DNA from: an uncultured Eubacteriales bacterium
GTDB lineage: Bacteria; Bacillota; Clostridia; Peptostreptococcales; Anaerovoracaceae
Assembly (NCBI GenBank): GCA_900542295.1
Contig: UQNJ01000004.1
Span: forward strand, 84,227-148,226
Length of the DNA: 64,000 nt
Direction: 5' to 3'
How positions within the stretch are numbered: the first letter of the stretch is position 1; every line of letters starts with the position of its first letter. This document shows, piece by piece, positions 7,978 through 16,898 of the stretch. The notes under the pieces are model-generated. The model did no database searches. It worked only from the letters and a program-made list of their open reading frames with translations, and was not told the DNA's origin. The position numbers were made by a program, and so were the translations under genes.

Positions 7978-9406
7978 TGAGAAATGCATAACAAGAATAA
8001 GAAAGATTGCAGTATGTCTGTTTTGGATTGTCATTTGGCATATAATGTCCGTTCTGGTTCAAAGCAATCTTTTGCTGCCCGGTCCTGCTGATACTGCATG
8101 CACACTTATAGAACTTGCGGGAACGAGTGAGTTTTACATAAATATCGGATGGACATGTTTTCGCTGTATATGCGCAATGATTTTGTCTTTTGCGGCAGGT
8201 GCGGCAGCGGCAGCAGCTTCATACAGATTTAAGACAGTACGTAGTCTAATGTCACTGCCGGTAGGTTTTTTTAAAGCGGTACCGGTGATGGCTGTTATAA
8301 TCTATGTAATATTGATTGCCTCGGCAGATTTGGTAGCTGTGATAGTATGTTTTCTGATGTGCTTTCCTATAGTCTATACAAATATTCTGTCAGGGCTTGA
8401 TTATATGGGAAATGAATTAAAGGAACTTTCATATGTGTATAACCTCACAGCAACAGAAAAAGTAAAGTACATTTACATACCGAAAGTGATGCCTCAGATA
8501 AATTCGGCAGTAAAGCTTATAGCTGGACTGAGCTGGAAAGCTGTAGTTGCTGCGGAAGTCCTCTCTATACCAAAATATTCACTTGGATATGAGATGATGA
8601 ATGCAAAATATTATTTACAGACTTCTGCTTTGTTTTCATATGTAATTGTAATAATCGCATTGAGTATCGCAGTTGAACGATTGATAACTTTCTTTATGAA
8701 AAAAACAAAAATAAAAGCTTATTACGGAAGTAAACTGATTAAAGGGCTGCGGTTTACAAAAGAAAATGTAGGCGAATGTGAGCTTTCGGAATGTGAGCCT
8801 CCGGAAGTGAGCCTTAAAGGAATAGGAAAATCTTTTGATGGGAAAAGAGTACTTTCGGGAATAAATGTAGTTTTTAAAAAAGGGAAAGTGACTGTTGTTG
8901 AAGGTCCTTCGGGCACTGGAAAAACCACGCTTGGAAGAATTATTTCAGGATTGGATACTTTTGACGAGGGAGAGATGATTGCAGACAGCAATTTTAAATT
9001 GACATATCTTTTTCAGGAGGACAGGCTGTTGCCATGGCTTAATGTATATGATAATCTTGCATTGGGACTGTTGAGAGATAAAAAAACAGAGAGAAAGGGA
9101 GACAAAAAAGATTCATCGCCTGAAGACGATGTAATCGAAATGGCGAAAAAACTCGAACTATCAGAATATTTGTACAAGTTGCCTGAGGAACTTTCCGGAG
9201 GCATGAAGCATCGAGTTGCCCTGGGCAGAACATTTTTGGCAAACTCTGATATGATGATACTTGACGAGCCATTCAGAGGTCTGAACGATGAACTGATAAA
9301 ACGGATTATGGACAGACTGTGGAATGATGTGGTAAAAGAAAAAACGGTTATCGTAATAACTCATCAGCCCGAAATCTTCACAGGATACAATAAACTCAAA
9401 ATATGA
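7955..9406 (+). CDS. ABC importer with permease and ATPase fused in one chain
   Basis: A 483-residue fusion. Residues 1-250 form a SsuC/TauC-like permease with about six membrane segments and an EAA-like cytoplasmic loop (about 152-190, containing ELKELSYVYN). Residues about 285-483 are a complete ABC ATPase: Walker A GPSGTGKTT at 317-325, Q-loop QED near 354, signature LSGGM at 413-417, Walker B MMILDEP near 433-439 and the H-loop ITHQPE. Separate SsuC and SsuB polypeptides are the rule for importers, so one-chain organisation is unusual. The open frame through the junction contains no stop, so this is a genuine fusion in this sequence. It overlaps the binding-protein gene by 23 bases. Confidence 0.87.
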   Translation: MKICTINNEKCITRIRKIAVCLFWIVIWHIMSVLVQSNLLLPGPADTACTLIELAGTSEFYINIGWTCFRCICAMILSFAAGAAAAAASYRFKTVRSLMSLPVGFFKAVPVMAVIIYVILIASADLVAVIVCFLMCFPIVYTNILSGLDYMGNELKELSYVYNLTATEKVKYIYIPKVMPQINSAVKLIAGLSWKAVVAAEVLSIPKYSLGYEMMNAKYYLQTSALFSYVIVIIALSIAVERLITFFMKKTKIKAYYGSKLIKGLRFTKENVGECELSECEPPEVSLKGIGKSFDGKRVLSGINVVFKKGKVTVVEGPSGTGKTTLGRIISGLDTFDEGEMIADSNFKLTYLFQEDRLLPWLNVYDNLALGLLRDKKTERKGDKKDSSPEDDVIEMAKKLELSEYLYKLPEELSGGMKHRVALGRTFLANSDMMILDEPFRGLNDELIKRIMDRLWNDVVKEKTVIVITHQPEIFTGYNKLKI

Positions 9407-9418
9407 AAGAGGTCATCA

Positions 9419-12022
9419 ATGAGTGATAAACATCTTGTCCTTGGGATTCTTGCCCATGTTGACGCAGGAAAAACAACTTTATCGGAAGCAATACTCTATC
9501 TAAGCGGTGCCATAAGAAAGGCAGGCAGGGTAGATCACAAAGACGCATTTTTAGATACAGACAAGATAGAACGCAGCAGAGGAATTACCGTATTTTCAAA
9601 GGAAGCAAGATTTATGCTGAAGGATACGAAAGCTGTTCTTTTAGATACTCCCGGCCATTCTGATTTCAGTGCGGAGATGGAGAGGACTCTGTCAGTTTTA
9701 GATTATGCGGTACTTGTAATAAGCGGAGCAGACGGTGTTCAAAGTCATACTTTGACTCTGTGGAAGCTGCTGAAGAGCCATAATATACCGGTATTTGTAT
9801 TTGTAAACAAGATGGATCAGACGGGTACAGACAGCAAATCGATAATGAACGATATTTCTCAACGATTGGGAAACGGATTTGTAAGGTTTAATGATGGGGA
9901 AATTTTTGACATGGAAGAAGCAGCCGTATGCAGTGAAGAGCTTATGGAGGAGTATGTCGAAAACGGTTTGCTGTCGATAGAAAGCGTTATAAAAGCGATA
10001 TCAGACAGAAAGCTTTTTCCAGTATGCTTCGGTTCTGCATTAAAGATGGAAGGTGTGGAAGGGTTAATAAAAGCGATGGAGACTTATGCACGAGCAGGGG
10101 AGCAGAAAAAAGAGTTTGGCGCTCGTGTTTTTAAAATAAGCAGAGATAAACAAGGTAACAGGCAGACTCATCTGAAAGTAACAGGAGGGGTTTTAAAAGC
10201 AAAGATGCAGATCAATACAGGGTCTTTATCGGATAAGTCTGTAGAAAAAGCAGACTGTATAAGATTTTATTCCGGAGATTCATTTAAAACTGCTGTGTTT
10301 GCTGAAGCAGGTGATATATGTACAGTTACCGGTCTTGAGAATACATATGCAGGGCAGGCTCTTGGCTCCGAAAAGGGAGAAAAGCTGTTTACAATTGAGC
10401 CTACATTGACATACAGCCTGATTTTACCTGAGGGAACAGACCCTTTGCAAGCAATGCAAAAGCTGATTCAACTTAAAGAAGAAGATCCGACCTTAGATAT
10501 CCTGTGGAAAGAAGATTTACAGGAAATACATGTAAAAGTCATGGGACATCTGGAATTGGAAATTTTACAACACCTTATACAAAAAAGATTTAATATAACG
10601 GTAGCATTTGGCGAAGGAAAAATAATATACAAAGAAACTATAGAAGAGCCGGTAATAGGAATAGGTCATTTTGAACCTTTAAAGCATTATGCCGAAGTTC
10701 ATCTGCTGATGGAGCCGCTGCCTTACGGAAGCGGACTCGTATTTGAAAGTTCAGTCAGTGAAGATGTTCTTGACAGAAATTGGCAAAGACTGATTCTGAC
10801 ACACCTTAAGGAGCGTCGTCATCCCGGTGTACTTACAGGCTCTGATATAACGGATATGAAAATAACTGTTGTTGCAGGCAGGGCTCATATCAAGCATACA
10901 GAAGGAGGAGATTTCAGGCAGGCGACATACAGAGCAGTAAGACAAGGGCTGAGAAAAGCACATAGCATTTTGTTAGAACCTATGTACAGATTCCGAGCAG
11001 AAATCCCATATGAAAATTTGGGGCGTCTTATGTCTGACCTTCAAAGGTTTGGCGCAGAATTTGAACCACCTGTGAATTCCCATGAGGGAAGAGCAACTAT
11101 AGAGGGAACGGGACCGGTTGCTTCTCTTAGAGATTACAGCAGCGAGGTGATATCGTATACAGGGGGAGCAGGTAACTTTTCTGCTATTTTTGACGGCTAC
11201 GGACCATGCTGTAACTGGCAGAAAGTAATTGAGGAAACAGGATATGATCCGGACTGCGATATACTCAATCCCACCGGTTCTGTGTTTTGCAGCGGCGGAA
11301 GCGCATCTTATGTAAGCTGGAACAGGGTTGATGAGGAAGCCCATATAAGACCGGGAAAACTTTTTTCTGATAACGCATCCGAAGTAGATGACAAAGGTTA
11401 TTTATCAAAGCAAATATCGGCTTCTGATGAAGAACTCGAAGCTATTTTCCTTAAAACTTACGGGAAGAGTAAGCGTGAGGAGGCATTCAGGCGTGAGAGG
11501 GCAAGCGCCGTAAGCAGAAAGCCGGCAAGACCGCCTGAAACTAAGCTTACGGGGCTTATCAGCAAAGGTAAAACAGGAGAGGTAGAATATCTGATAGTAG
11601 ACGGGTACAATGTTTTATTTGCATGGCCTGAACTTAAATCTCTGGCAGAAGTTAATCTTGATGCAGCCCGTGAAAGTCTTCTCGAAATATTGCAGAATTA
11701 TGGTGTTTATAAGAACAAAGAGATGATTGTCGTATTTGACGGTTATAAAGTTTCGGGAAATGCAGGCACTTCAATAAAGTATGACGGTATGGAAGTGATA
11801 TTTACCAGAGAAGCAGAAACTGCGGACAGATATATCGAAGAAAAGGTTTATTCGATGGCGAAAAAATATGACATAAAAGTAGTTACATCGGATAAGTCGG
11901 TACAGATGGCGGCTCTTGGAGATGGCGCAATGAGATGGTCGGCAAGAGATTTTTATACTGAAGTGACTGAAACATCAGAAGAAATAAGAGAAAAATTAAA
12001 AGAAGCGGAAAAACGCAGATAA
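9419..12022 (+). CDS. Tet(M)-like ribosome-protection-type GTPase fused to a YacP-like NYN domain
   Basis: An 867-residue protein. Residues 1 to about 650 form an EF-G-like translation GTPase of the Tet(M)/Tet(O) clade: G1 AHVDAGKTT (12-20), G2 RGITV (54-58), G3 DTPGH (76-80) and G4 NKMD (130-133), followed by EF-G-like domains. Residues about 722-860 match the YacP-type NYN ribonuclease domain (also called DUF901), with VDGYNVL near 727-733, VVFDGY and TSDKSVQ; its conserved Asp residues fit a metal-dependent nuclease. The gene begins 12 bases after the fused transporter. The GTPase half suggests action on ribosomes and the NYN half RNA cleavage or binding. Tetracycline resistance should not be assumed. 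Confidence 0.88.
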   Translation: MSDKHLVLGILAHVDAGKTTLSEAILYLSGAIRKAGRVDHKDAFLDTDKIERSRGITVFSKEARFMLKDTKAVLLDTPGHSDFSAEMERTLSVLDYAVLVISGADGVQSHTLTLWKLLKSHNIPVFVFVNKMDQTGTDSKSIMNDISQRLGNGFVRFNDGEIFDMEEAAVCSEELMEEYVENGLLSIESVIKAISDRKLFPVCFGSALKMEGVEGLIKAMETYARAGEQKKEFGARVFKISRDKQGNRQTHLKVTGGVLKAKMQINTGSLSDKSVEKADCIRFYSGDSFKTAVFAEAGDICTVTGLENTYAGQALGSEKGEKLFTIEPTLTYSLILPEGTDPLQAMQKLIQLKEEDPTLDILWKEDLQEIHVKVMGHLELEILQHLIQKRFNITVAFGEGKIIYKETIEEPVIGIGHFEPLKHYAEVHLLMEPLPYGSGLVFESSVSEDVLDRNWQRLILTHLKERRHPGVLTGSDITDMKITVVAGRAHIKHTEGGDFRQATYRAVRQGLRKAHSILLEPMYRFRAEIPYENLGRLMSDLQRFGAEFEPPVNSHEGRATIEGTGPVASLRDYSSEVISYTGGAGNFSAIFDGYGPCCNWQKVIEETGYDPDCDILNPTGSVFCSGGSASYVSWNRVDEEAHIRPGKLFSDNASEVDDKGYLSKQISASDEELEAIFLKTYGKSKREEAFRRERASAVSRKPARPPETKLTGLISKGKTGEVEYLIVDGYNVLFAWPELKSLAEVNLDAARESLLEILQNYGVYKNKEMIVVFDGYKVSGNAGTSIKYDGMEVIFTREAETADRYIEEKVYSMAKKYDIKVVTSDKSVQMAALGDGAMRWSARDFYTEVTETSEEIREKLKEAEKRR

Positions 12023-12038
12023 TGGAGTTTGATTAAGG

Positions 12039-12086
12039 AAGTGTGCGGTTAAATCATAAGATTATGCCGCATACTTTTGCTTTTTT
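12039..12086 (+). terminator. intrinsic terminator
   Basis: An AAGTGTGCGG / CCGCATACTT stem with one G-U pair is followed by TTGCTTTTTT. It ends the unit containing the GTPase-NYN fusion and separates it from pstS. Confidence 0.75.
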
Positions 12087-12180
12087 GAAATGATTATTTT
12101 GAAAGAATATGGGCGAGCATGAAGTTCATAAGGTAAATATATAAAAGCTCACTGCTGATTTTAATGGGAGGGGGACAGTT

Positions 12181-13032
12181 ATGAGAATATCTGCCGCAAT
12201 GCTTGCCGGTCTTCTTCTGATAATGTTATTTACAGGATGCGGAGAAAATGATGATATCCATGTTATTTCCAGAGAAAGCGGCTCGGGTACGAGGGAGGCG
12301 TTTATACAGCTTACTAAAATAAAACAGGATGGTTGTGACAATACGACGATTACTTCAGAGATAACTTCTTCTGCTCTCATATCAATAAAATCAGTGGAGG
12401 ATGATGAAAATGCCATAGGATACACTTCAATGGGGACCCTTAAAGGAAATGTTAAGCCGGTAAAAATAGGCGGAGTTTCCCCGACAGCGGAAAATGTTGC
12501 AGACGGGAGTTATCCTATAGCCAGAAAGTTTAATATAGTATTTAAAGAGCCTCTGAACTATGAGACTGCCGGATTTGTAAAATTCATCCTGGATAAAAAG
12601 GGAGAAAAAATAATAGAAGAGGAAGGGTATGCTTGCAGCGACAATAAATTTAATGAAAAGAACATCGAATATCAGAATAAAGAACATGGCAAAAAAAGAA
12701 TTGTAATAGCGGGCTCAACTTCAATTGCACCTCTTATGGAGACTCTGGCAGAAGAATATATGAAGATAAATCCTCATATTCGTATAGAAATACAGCAGTC
12801 CGGGTCGTCAGCAGGGATAACTTCAGTTACAGAGGGGGCTTGTCATCTTGGAATGGTTTCACGCGAGCTTACGGAAGAAGAACGGGTTAAGGGGATAAAA
12901 TCCGTAACAATGGCCATAGATGGTATAGTAGTGATAGTAAACCCTGAAAATCCAATAAAAACTTTGACGCTCGAAGATATCAGGAAGATTTTTATGGGAG
13001 AAATAAAAAAATGGGGACTTTTGGAACAGTGA
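12181..13032 (+). CDS. pstS: phosphate-binding lipoprotein PstS, circularly permuted type
   Basis: A 283-residue lipoprotein with a signal ending in LFTGC. The order of the two PstS halves is reversed. The phosphate-binding SRESGSGTREAF block and the GVSPTAENVADGSYPIARKF block come first. The segment that is normally N-terminal comes second (GSTSIAPLMETLAEEY, then QSGSSAGITSVTEG, then IFMGEIKKWG at the very end). I recall the same order in other clostridial PstS proteins, so this is likely a functional lineage variant and not a truncation. It precedes pstC by 28 bases. Expression would be expected under phosphate limitation, but no Pho box was identified. Confidence 0.85.
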   Translation: MRISAAMLAGLLLIMLFTGCGENDDIHVISRESGSGTREAFIQLTKIKQDGCDNTTITSEITSSALISIKSVEDDENAIGYTSMGTLKGNVKPVKIGGVSPTAENVADGSYPIARKFNIVFKEPLNYETAGFVKFILDKKGEKIIEEEGYACSDNKFNEKNIEYQNKEHGKKRIVIAGSTSIAPLMETLAEEYMKINPHIRIEIQQSGSSAGITSVTEGACHLGMVSRELTEEERVKGIKSVTMAIDGIVVIVNPENPIKTLTLEDIRKIFMGEIKKWGLLEQ

Positions 13033-13060
13033 TTTTGAATTTTATAAGGGAAAAAGCAGA

Positions 13061-13909
13061 ATGAAAGAAAAAATAATGAAAGTGCTTCTGTTTGTTTCGG
13101 CTGCGTTATCTATATGTTCTGCAGCTGCCGTAATTTTATTTCTGCTTTATAAAGGAATTCCTGCAATAAGGGAAATAGGGGCGGCAGAATTTATATCGGG
13201 AAAGAGCTGGAAACCGACAGAAGGACAGTTCGGAATTTATCCTATGATATTGGGCAGTGCTTATGCGACAGGCGGCGCCGTGATTTTGGGGGTGGGACCC
13301 TCTATATTGACGGCAGTGTTTTTAACATGGTTTTGCTCGAAAAGAGTTTATAAAATTATCAAATTCACAATACATGCGATGGCGGCAGTACCGTCTGTGA
13401 TATATGGGCTTTTCGCATTGATGGTTATAGTTCCTGCCATAGCAGAAGTCACAGGAGGGAGCGGTAAGAACATAATAACTGCTTCTGCAACCTTGGCAAT
13501 TATGATAATGCCAACTGTAATAAGCGTATCGGAAACTGCAATAAGTGCAGTCCCCGGGCAAATTTACAAGGGAGCACTGGCTCTTGGTGCAACCCACGAA
13601 AAAAGTATTTTTGCAGCAGTTATACCTGCTGCAAAATCAGGGTTGACGACAGGAGCTGTTCTTGGAATGGGAAGAGCTGTGGGAGAGACCATGGCAATAG
13701 TTATGGTAGCCGGAAATCAGCCGGCAGTACCTGAATCTCTGTTTTCCGGCATAAGGACTATGACTGCCAATATAGTGCTTGAGATGGGGTATGCAGAAGA
13801 TGGACTTCATAGGGAGGCATTGATTGCTACAGGCCTTGTTCTTATGATATTTGTACTTATTGCTGTATTGTCGATATCGCTTTTTAAAGAAAGAAGCGGG
13901 GCGCTATGA
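13061..13909 (+). CDS. pstC: phosphate ABC transporter permease PstC
   Basis: A 282-residue inner-membrane permease with six predicted membrane segments. It carries the binding-protein-dependent transport loop (GALALGATHEKSIFAAVIPAAKSG) and the PSVIYGLFALMV and GRAVGETMAIVMVAGN blocks characteristic of PstC. It overlaps pstA by four bases (ATGA), so the two permease subunits are translationally coupled. It pairs with PstA and should need a PstB ATPase, which is not encoded here. Confidence 0.93.
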   Translation: MKEKIMKVLLFVSAALSICSAAAVILFLLYKGIPAIREIGAAEFISGKSWKPTEGQFGIYPMILGSAYATGGAVILGVGPSILTAVFLTWFCSKRVYKIIKFTIHAMAAVPSVIYGLFALMVIVPAIAEVTGGSGKNIITASATLAIMIMPTVISVSETAISAVPGQIYKGALALGATHEKSIFAAVIPAAKSGLTTGAVLGMGRAVGETMAIVMVAGNQPAVPESLFSGIRTMTANIVLEMGYAEDGLHREALIATGLVLMIFVLIAVLSISLFKERSGAL

Positions 13910-14793
13910 GGAAATATATAAAGATGAGCAGAACTCAGAAACAGATATACAATTCCTCGATGAAAAGACAGCATAGGGAAGCAAAGTGCATACGATTTTC
14001 GGTTTACATTGCTGCCGCAGTGACCTTGACAGTGATGTTCACGCTTCTTTTTCATGTGGCGTATAAAGGAATATACAGTTTGAACTCCAGCGGACTTTTT
14101 GAACTTGAATATAACAGCGAAAATTTGTCTATGCTTCCTGCACTGATAAATACTGTAACAGCAACGATACTGACATTGGTGCTGGCAGTTCCGGCAGGTA
14201 TTTTCGGAGCAGTATATTTGACTGAATATGCATCAAAAGGAAGTATCGTTGTAAAAGTGATAAGGATTGCCGAAGAAACATTGGCGGCTACACCATCTGT
14301 GATATACGGTATATTTGGATACGGGGTGTTTGTAATATCATTGGGGTGGGGTTATACGATGATTTCCGGAGTTATAACCCTTGCAATAATGGTGCTTCCT
14401 ATTGTAATGAGAACTGTCGAGGAGGCATTGCTTGCGGTTCCGAAAACTTATCGTGAAGCAGGTTTGGGGCTTGGAGCAGGTAAAGCGAGAACTATTTTCG
14501 CATTGGTAATTCCCTCTGCAATACCGGGAATTATATCAGGAATATCTCTTGCGGTCGGGAGAATAGTAGGTGAATCGGCTGCATTGATTTTCACCGCCGG
14601 AACATATCCTGCTTTACCGGATGGTTTGTTTTCATCAACGAGGACATTGGCCGTACATATTTATGCCCTTATGAATGAAGGTATGTACGAGAGTCAAGCA
14701 TATGCGGCAGCTTTTGTATTGATTAGTACAATATTTTTAATAAATGCACTTTCTTACGCACTGATGAAAAAATTTTTGGAAAACAATTGGTAA
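13906..14793 (+). CDS. pstA: phosphate ABC transporter permease PstA
   Basis: A 295-residue permease with six membrane segments, a basic N-terminal extension of about 30 residues and the PstA blocks TPSVIYGIFGYGVFV, KTYREAGLGLGAGK and GRIVGESAALIFTAGTYPALPDGLFSSTRTL. It starts inside the pstC stop (ATGA overlap). Normally pstB and phoU follow. Here the next gene, 73 bases on, is desulfoferrodoxin, so the ATPase must be encoded elsewhere or be shared. Confidence 0.93.
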   Translation: MRKYIKMSRTQKQIYNSSMKRQHREAKCIRFSVYIAAAVTLTVMFTLLFHVAYKGIYSLNSSGLFELEYNSENLSMLPALINTVTATILTLVLAVPAGIFGAVYLTEYASKGSIVVKVIRIAEETLAATPSVIYGIFGYGVFVISLGWGYTMISGVITLAIMVLPIVMRTVEEALLAVPKTYREAGLGLGAGKARTIFALVIPSAIPGIISGISLAVGRIVGESAALIFTAGTYPALPDGLFSSTRTLAVHIYALMNEGMYESQAYAAAFVLISTIFLINALSYALMKKFLENNW

Positions 14794-14866
14794 TGGAATG
14801 ATGTTTAATGTTTAAATGAGCTGAGAGGGGGAATAATATACATACAAACATATTAGGAGGTAAGTT

Positions 14867-15235
14867 ATGAAATATTTTGTATGTGAACATTGTGGAAATA
14901 TTATAGAAAAAGTTAATGATGCAGGAGTTCCGGTAGTATGCTGCGGAGAAAAGATGAAAGAGATTGTACCGGGTTCAGTAGATGCTGCTGTAGAAAAACA
15001 TGTTCCTGTAGTTACAAAGGACGGAAATACAGTCAAGGTTTTTGTAGGCGAAGTTGAACATCCTATGCTTGAGGAACATTACATCGGCTGGATAGCTATA
15101 GAAACAAAGGAAGGCATGCAGAGAAAAACTCTGAAGGCAGGTCAGAAGCCTGAAGCAATATTTGCTCTTGCAGACGGAGATGAACTGGTAGCAGCTTATG
15201 CATGGTGTAATCTTCATGGACTCTGGAAAAAATAA
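14867..15235 (+). CDS. dfx: desulfoferrodoxin / superoxide reductase
   Basis: A 122-residue two-domain superoxide reductase that detoxifies superoxide to peroxide in anaerobes without making oxygen. The N-terminal desulforedoxin-like domain has CEHCG (C8, C11 region) and a VCCGEKM pair, giving four iron-ligating Cys. The C-terminal neelaredoxin-like domain supplies the His/Cys iron centre: EKHVPV, GEVEHPMLEEHYIGWI and AYAWCNLHGLW. The ATG follows an AGGAGG site. It has its own strong terminator downstream. It could be read through from pstA, but functional linkage to phosphate uptake is not indicated. Confidence 0.96.
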   Translation: MKYFVCEHCGNIIEKVNDAGVPVVCCGEKMKEIVPGSVDAAVEKHVPVVTKDGNTVKVFVGEVEHPMLEEHYIGWIAIETKEGMQRKTLKAGQKPEAIFALADGDELVAAYAWCNLHGLWKK

Positions 15236-15253
15236 ACATAAATAATGGAAATT

Positions 15254-15288
15254 ACGGTACTGTCAAAAAGGCAGTGCCGTTTTTTTTT
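15254..15288 (+). terminator. intrinsic terminator after dfx
   Basis: An ACGGTACTG / CAGTGCCGT stem (one G-U pair) is followed by nine T residues. Confidence 0.9.
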
Positions 15289-15395
15289 ATAAAAAGCAAG
15301 AGAGAAAAGATGGCGCTTATAAGAACCGGATAACTATTTTAATCATATATATGTGTGTATATATAGGTATTGATGAGCATGACGTTTTGTGATAA

Positions 15396-15408
15396 GTTTA
15401 ACTTAAAC
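15396..15408. promoter_or_regulatory. 13-bp palindrome upstream of the ABC exporter operon, possible operator
   Basis: GTTTAACTTAAAC is a perfect palindrome around a central base, 43 bases before the start of the exporter permease gene. Palindromes in this position often bind small repressors such as GntR/YtrA-type regulators, but no regulator gene is adjacent. Single copy and short, so it is only a candidate. Confidence 0.3.
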
Positions 15409-15450
15409 ACAAGTAAAGCTTGGTGTCTCAGGTGTGTGGGGGTGATTTGA

Positions 15451-16878
15451 TTGGACAGATATTTATCACTGGTTTTTTTGTATAACAAAGCAAGTTATAA
15501 AAAAATCATATCAGTTGCAGCAGCTATTCCTATAAGCTTTTTGGTCATTTTTCTGATTAAGGTGGGGAATCCTCTCGAAGCGAATCCATTTATGCTTATG
15601 GAAAAGGGTTTCGGAGGAGTTTGGTTTGTTTTGCTGTTTGCTGCCGCGGTTTTTATCGGGCTTACAGCAATAGCAAATGCATTAAACGGCAAGAAAGCGA
15701 TGAAAGCAACTCATTCCACTACGGGTTATACCATAAGGAGACTGCGGATATCACCTATTACATCTTATCTTATAATTCTTTTTTATTGTCTTATTATGAT
15801 TCTTATTTTTTGGGGCATAGCGATAGCTTCCCTATATATAATCGGGAAAGTGGGCTTGACCATGGCAGGAGCCGAAGATTTCAATACTAAGCTGGCATTG
15901 GGCTTGCTTAGAACGGAAATCGGTCAGGCGCTGATTCCGATTGCAAATCCCACTATGATAGTTTTTAATTTAATTTCCGTGCTGGCTTTGGTTCAGGAGT
16001 ATGCCAAGTCATGTTATTTGAGCTGGCATAACGGAAGAACATCCTTTGGAGTAATACCTATTATAGTCTTAATGTGTCTCGTATGGATAAATCTTATTTC
16101 AGAAGTATATCTTTTTATGGTAATGATAATAATTGCAAGCTACATCGCAGTTTCTTTTGGTGACGTTATTTTCAGAGAGAAACGACCGAAGGGTGATCCG
16201 TTTAAAGCCAATCAGTATTCAGGAATCATGGATATGAATGAGTTTGAATTTGACAGCAGTACATACGCTCCTGTAGCAAATACCTTTGCTGAAACGCAGG
16301 GACTGAAATCATCTGCCGATAAATTTGACTGCGGAACAGATCCAAAAGAAAGGGAAAGCAAAGTTAAAAAGAAAAAATTTGACATAGGGCATATCAGGCG
16401 CAGGCTTTTGCCTCTTGGAATAAATCTTGAGAGAGCCAACAGCTTGCTGGGTGGATGCATATGTCTTGGTGTGGCAGAGCACATGCTTTTCTTTTTCACA
16501 TATAAGAGCAATTTTGACAGAATTACAGAAAGCCTGAAAGGCGTATCACTTGCGCCCGGTATGGAAATGCCTTACTTCTGGGATATGCAAAAAAACACTT
16601 ATTGGGGCTATATTATAGCTGTTTTGCTTGTTATATTTGTGCAGGCATACTGGAATTATTCATATTATAATAAAAAGACAAAAAGTGTATATGTTATGAA
16701 GAGGCTGCCGGACAAAAAGGAGTACATGAGAACTGTTTGGGGAGCTCCTTTTGTAGAAGCGGCTTGTATATTGGGAATTATGATAGTGCATGTATTAGTG
16801 GATGCATGTATATATATTTTTGTAACACCGGATATTGCATTTCATGCAGATTACATGTCAAAGATGTTTCCGTTTTAA
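15451..16878 (+). CDS. ABC exporter membrane protein, family not identified
   Basis: A 475-residue membrane protein, probably the permease partner of the ATPase gene 20 bases downstream. It starts at a TTG with a GGGGGTGA site about 7 bases upstream; no better in-frame ATG lies nearby. About eight hydrophobic segments lie at residues 18-36, 55-75, 103-130, 170-185, 200-235, 328-345, 378-395 and 430-455. A long charged cytoplasmic region sits between (about 245-325, with a KKKKFDIGHIRRR stretch). The arrangement permease-ATPase-membrane-anchored protein resembles small-molecule or antimicrobial-peptide export operons. I do not recognise the family, so substrate and direction are inferred. Confidence 0.7.
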   Translation: MDRYLSLVFLYNKASYKKIISVAAAIPISFLVIFLIKVGNPLEANPFMLMEKGFGGVWFVLLFAAAVFIGLTAIANALNGKKAMKATHSTTGYTIRRLRISPITSYLIILFYCLIMILIFWGIAIASLYIIGKVGLTMAGAEDFNTKLALGLLRTEIGQALIPIANPTMIVFNLISVLALVQEYAKSCYLSWHNGRTSFGVIPIIVLMCLVWINLISEVYLFMVMIIIASYIAVSFGDVIFREKRPKGDPFKANQYSGIMDMNEFEFDSSTYAPVANTFAETQGLKSSADKFDCGTDPKERESKVKKKKFDIGHIRRRLLPLGINLERANSLLGGCICLGVAEHMLFFFTYKSNFDRITESLKGVSLAPGMEMPYFWDMQKNTYWGYIIAVLLVIFVQAYWNYSYYNKKTKSVYVMKRLPDKKEYMRTVWGAPFVEAACILGIMIVHVLVDACIYIFVTPDIAFHADYMSKMFPF

Positions 16879-16898
16879 ATAATTAAGGAGGAGAAGAC

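Noticed and set aside
9419..12022. Tetracycline resistance gene
   Set aside because: The GTPase half is Tet(M)-like, but the NYN fusion and chromosomal housekeeping context point to a translation-related factor. Resistance cannot be inferred from the sequence.
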